Shown piece by piece: positions 5,473 to 6,662 of a stretch of DNA of 6,662 nucleotides (position 1 is its first letter; each line of letters starts with the position of its first letter). The position numbers and the translations under genes were made by a program. The DNA is taken from contig DQUR01000232.1 in assembly GCA_015662175.1 (NCBI GenBank), forward strand, positions 1 to 6,662. Reading direction: 5' to 3'. A model generated the notes under the pieces. The model searched no databases, was not told the DNA's origin, and worked only from the letters and a program-made list of their open reading frames with translations. Source of the DNA: Thermococcus paralvinellae. Its GTDB lineage: Archaea; Methanobacteriota_B; Thermococci; Thermococcales; Thermococcaceae.

Positions 5473-5526
5473 GCTTATGCCTTGAGACTTAGGAGGTCAA
5501 ACACGGGAGGAGAAGGCATGATAAGC
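5473..5526 (+). promoter_or_regulatory. Potential RNA stem enclosing the rnj ribosome binding site and start codon
   Basis: GCTTAT (5473-5478) is complementary to ATAAGC (5521-5526), and GCCTT (5479-5483) to AAGGC (5513-5517). Together they give 11 pairs, interrupted only by a three-base bulge at 5518-5520, which is exactly the ATG. An alternative register pairs ATGCCTT (5477-5483) with AAGGCAT (5513-5519), seven pairs in a row. The 29-base loop holds both purine-rich ribosome binding sites, and a small inner stem GACTT/AGGTC (5486-5498, with a G-U pair) could form. Such a fold would limit ribosome access and put a paired 5' end on the mRNA. It is read from the sequence only; stability at growth temperature is unknown. 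Confidence 0.45.
5505..5512 (+). promoter_or_regulatory. Ribosome binding site of rnj, with a second copy upstream
   Basis: GGGAGGAG lies five bases before the ATG at 5518 and fixes the start. A second, equally good match, AGGAGGTC (5491-5498), has no start codon at suitable spacing. It could be a ribosome standby site or a decoy. Confidence 0.7.
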
Positions 5527-6662
5527 GTCTACACACTGGGTGGCTACGAGGAAGTGGGAAAGAACATGACCGCCATAGAATATGAGGGAGAGGTTGTAAT
5601 CATCGACATGGGCATTCGTTTGGACAGGGTTCTAATTCACGAGGACGTTAATCTGCAACAGATGCCCTCCAGAGAGTTAAGAAGGATAGGCGCAATTCCT
5701 GATGATACTCCAATCAGGGATAAAAAAGTCGTTGCAATAGCCTTTTCTCACGGCCATCTTGATCACATTGGTGCCGTGGCAAAGTTGGCCCCCCATTATC
5801 CGGACGTCCCAATCTATGGAACGCCATATACAATAAAGCTTGCAAAGAGCGAGGTAAAGAGCGAGCAGTATTTTGAAGTGAAGAACCCGATGTACGAAAC
5901 TCAATATGGCGAGATTATACAGGTCAGTGAAAATCTGGCGATTGAGTTTGTTCGGATAACCCATTCAATTCCCCATTCATCGATGGTTGTGGTTCATACA
6001 CCTGAGGGTGCCGTAGTTTATGCATGCGATTATAAATTTGACAACAATAGCCCTCTGGGGGAAAAGCCGGATTACGATAGGCTCAAGGAGATTGGCAAGG
6101 AAGGTGTGAAAATTTTAATTGCAGAGTCCACAAGGGTTGCCGAAGAAACAAAGACCCCAAGTGAGGCTGTAGCAAAAATGCTCCTTGAGGACTTCTTCTA
6201 CTATGATGGTATGGAAGAGAAGGGCTTGATAGCCACGACGTTTGCTTCCCATATTGCCCGCCTTCATGAGCTTATAGAGATAGCCAACAACATGGGGAGG
6301 CAGGCCATTCTGGTAGGTCGTTCTCTGGCAAAATACACCGGCATAGCCAAACAGCTTGGACTGATAAAAATGAAAGGCTCAAGGGTTCTGAAAAGTCCCA
6401 ATGCAGTTCAAAAAGTTCTTAGAGAGGTGTCCCAGGCGAGGGAGAACTATCTTTTGATTGTCACAGGACATCAGGGAGAACCTGGGGCAGTTTTAACGAA
6501 GATGGCCAACGGGGAGCTTTACGATATAGGCAAGGATGACACCGTCGTTTTTTCCGCTGGTGTTATTCCAAATCCTCTCAACATAGCCCAGAGGTATGCC
6601 CTAGAGACCAAGCTGAGGATGACGGGTGTTAGGATGGTAAAGAATCTTCATGTTTCTGGACA
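5518..6662 (+). CDS. rnj: Archaeal ribonuclease J, 3' end beyond window
   Basis: A metallo-beta-lactamase/beta-CASP nuclease. Archaeal RNase J is a zinc-dependent 5'-to-3' exoribonuclease of RNA turnover that prefers 5'-monophosphate ends. Here 381 codons are visible from about 450 expected, with no stop. Motifs: SHGHLDH (77-83), with metal ligands His78, His80, Asp82 and His83; ITHSIPHS (147-154), with His149 as motif 3; YACDYKFD (168-175), with Asp171 as motif 4; AEST (202-205), with Glu203 as beta-CASP motif A; and TFASHIARL (241-249), with His245 as motif B. The last bases follow HVSG and begin a codon CA-, so the motif C histidine is probably cut by the window edge. The N-terminal MISVYTLGGYEEVGKNMT is typical of the archaeal RNase J group rather than aCPSF1, which carries KH domains that are absent here. 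It has its own promoter and ribosome binding site. In related genomes a prenyltransferase gene usually follows. Confidence 0.93.
   Translation, partial: MISVYTLGGYEEVGKNMTAIEYEGEVVIIDMGIRLDRVLIHEDVNLQQMPSRELRRIGAIPDDTPIRDKKVVAIAFSHGHLDHIGAVAKLAPHYPDVPIYGTPYTIKLAKSEVKSEQYFEVKNPMYETQYGEIIQVSENLAIEFVRITHSIPHSSMVVVHTPEGAVVYACDYKFDNNSPLGEKPDYDRLKEIGKEGVKILIAESTRVAEETKTPSEAVAKMLLEDFFYYDGMEEKGLIATTFASHIARLHELIEIANNMGRQAILVGRSLAKYTGIAKQLGLIKMKGSRVLKSPNAVQKVLREVSQARENYLLIVTGHQGEPGAVLTKMANGELYDIGKDDTVVFSAGVIPNPLNIAQRYALETKLRMTGVRMVKNLHVSG

Noticed and set aside
5677..5964. Minus-strand ORF of 95 codons within rnj
   Set aside because: It is antisense to the catalytic HGHLDH region of an intact gene and has no start signals.

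Overview
The window comes from a hyperthermophilic euryarchaeon, most likely of the order Thermococcales (an AT-richer Thermococcus or a Palaeococcus-type genome). The evidence is an archaeal-type isoprenoid gene set (mevalonate kinase, isopentenyl phosphate kinase, type 2 IPP isomerase) running into an archaeal RNase J, with GGAGGTG-type ribosome binding sites, TATA/BRE-like promoters, and AGG/ATA-rich codon use. From memory, a mvk-ipk-fni-rnj-idsA order is typical of this group; idsA would lie just beyond the right edge and cannot be seen. Species cannot be fixed from the sequence alone.

Layout, all on the + strand. Positions 1-272 hold the 3' end of an unidentified one-helix membrane protein gene. 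Positions 265-854 look like a decayed gene: protein-like segments jump between frames and are broken by stops. Then come mvk (826-1827), a tryptophan-rich 38-codon ORF overlapping the mvk stop (1824-1940), ipk (1999-2778), fni (2910-4019), an unrecognised sequon-rich exported or membrane-anchored protein of 400 residues (4227-5429), and the first 381 codons of rnj (5518 to the right edge). ipk, fni, the 400-residue gene and rnj each have a plausible promoter of their own, so this is a cluster of short transcription units rather than one tight operon.

Three genes form a pathway block. MVK phosphorylates mevalonate. The archaeal pathway then makes isopentenyl phosphate through enzymes not encoded here. 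IPK phosphorylates that to IPP, and the FMN-dependent isomerase Fni makes DMAPP. These are the C5 units for ether-lipid chains. RNase J is an RNA decay enzyme that shares the neighbourhood but not the pathway. The 400-residue gene interrupts this otherwise housekeeping block.

The points most worth a second look are: a potential RNA stem at the predicted 5' end of the rnj mRNA that holds the ribosome binding site in its loop and bulges exactly the start codon; the W-rich small ORF behind mvk with its own ribosome binding site; two mini-ORFs in the leader of the 400-residue gene, the second overlapping its TTG start; and the reconstructable pseudogene upstream of mvk. I see no tRNA, rRNA, CRISPR array or intact mobile element.
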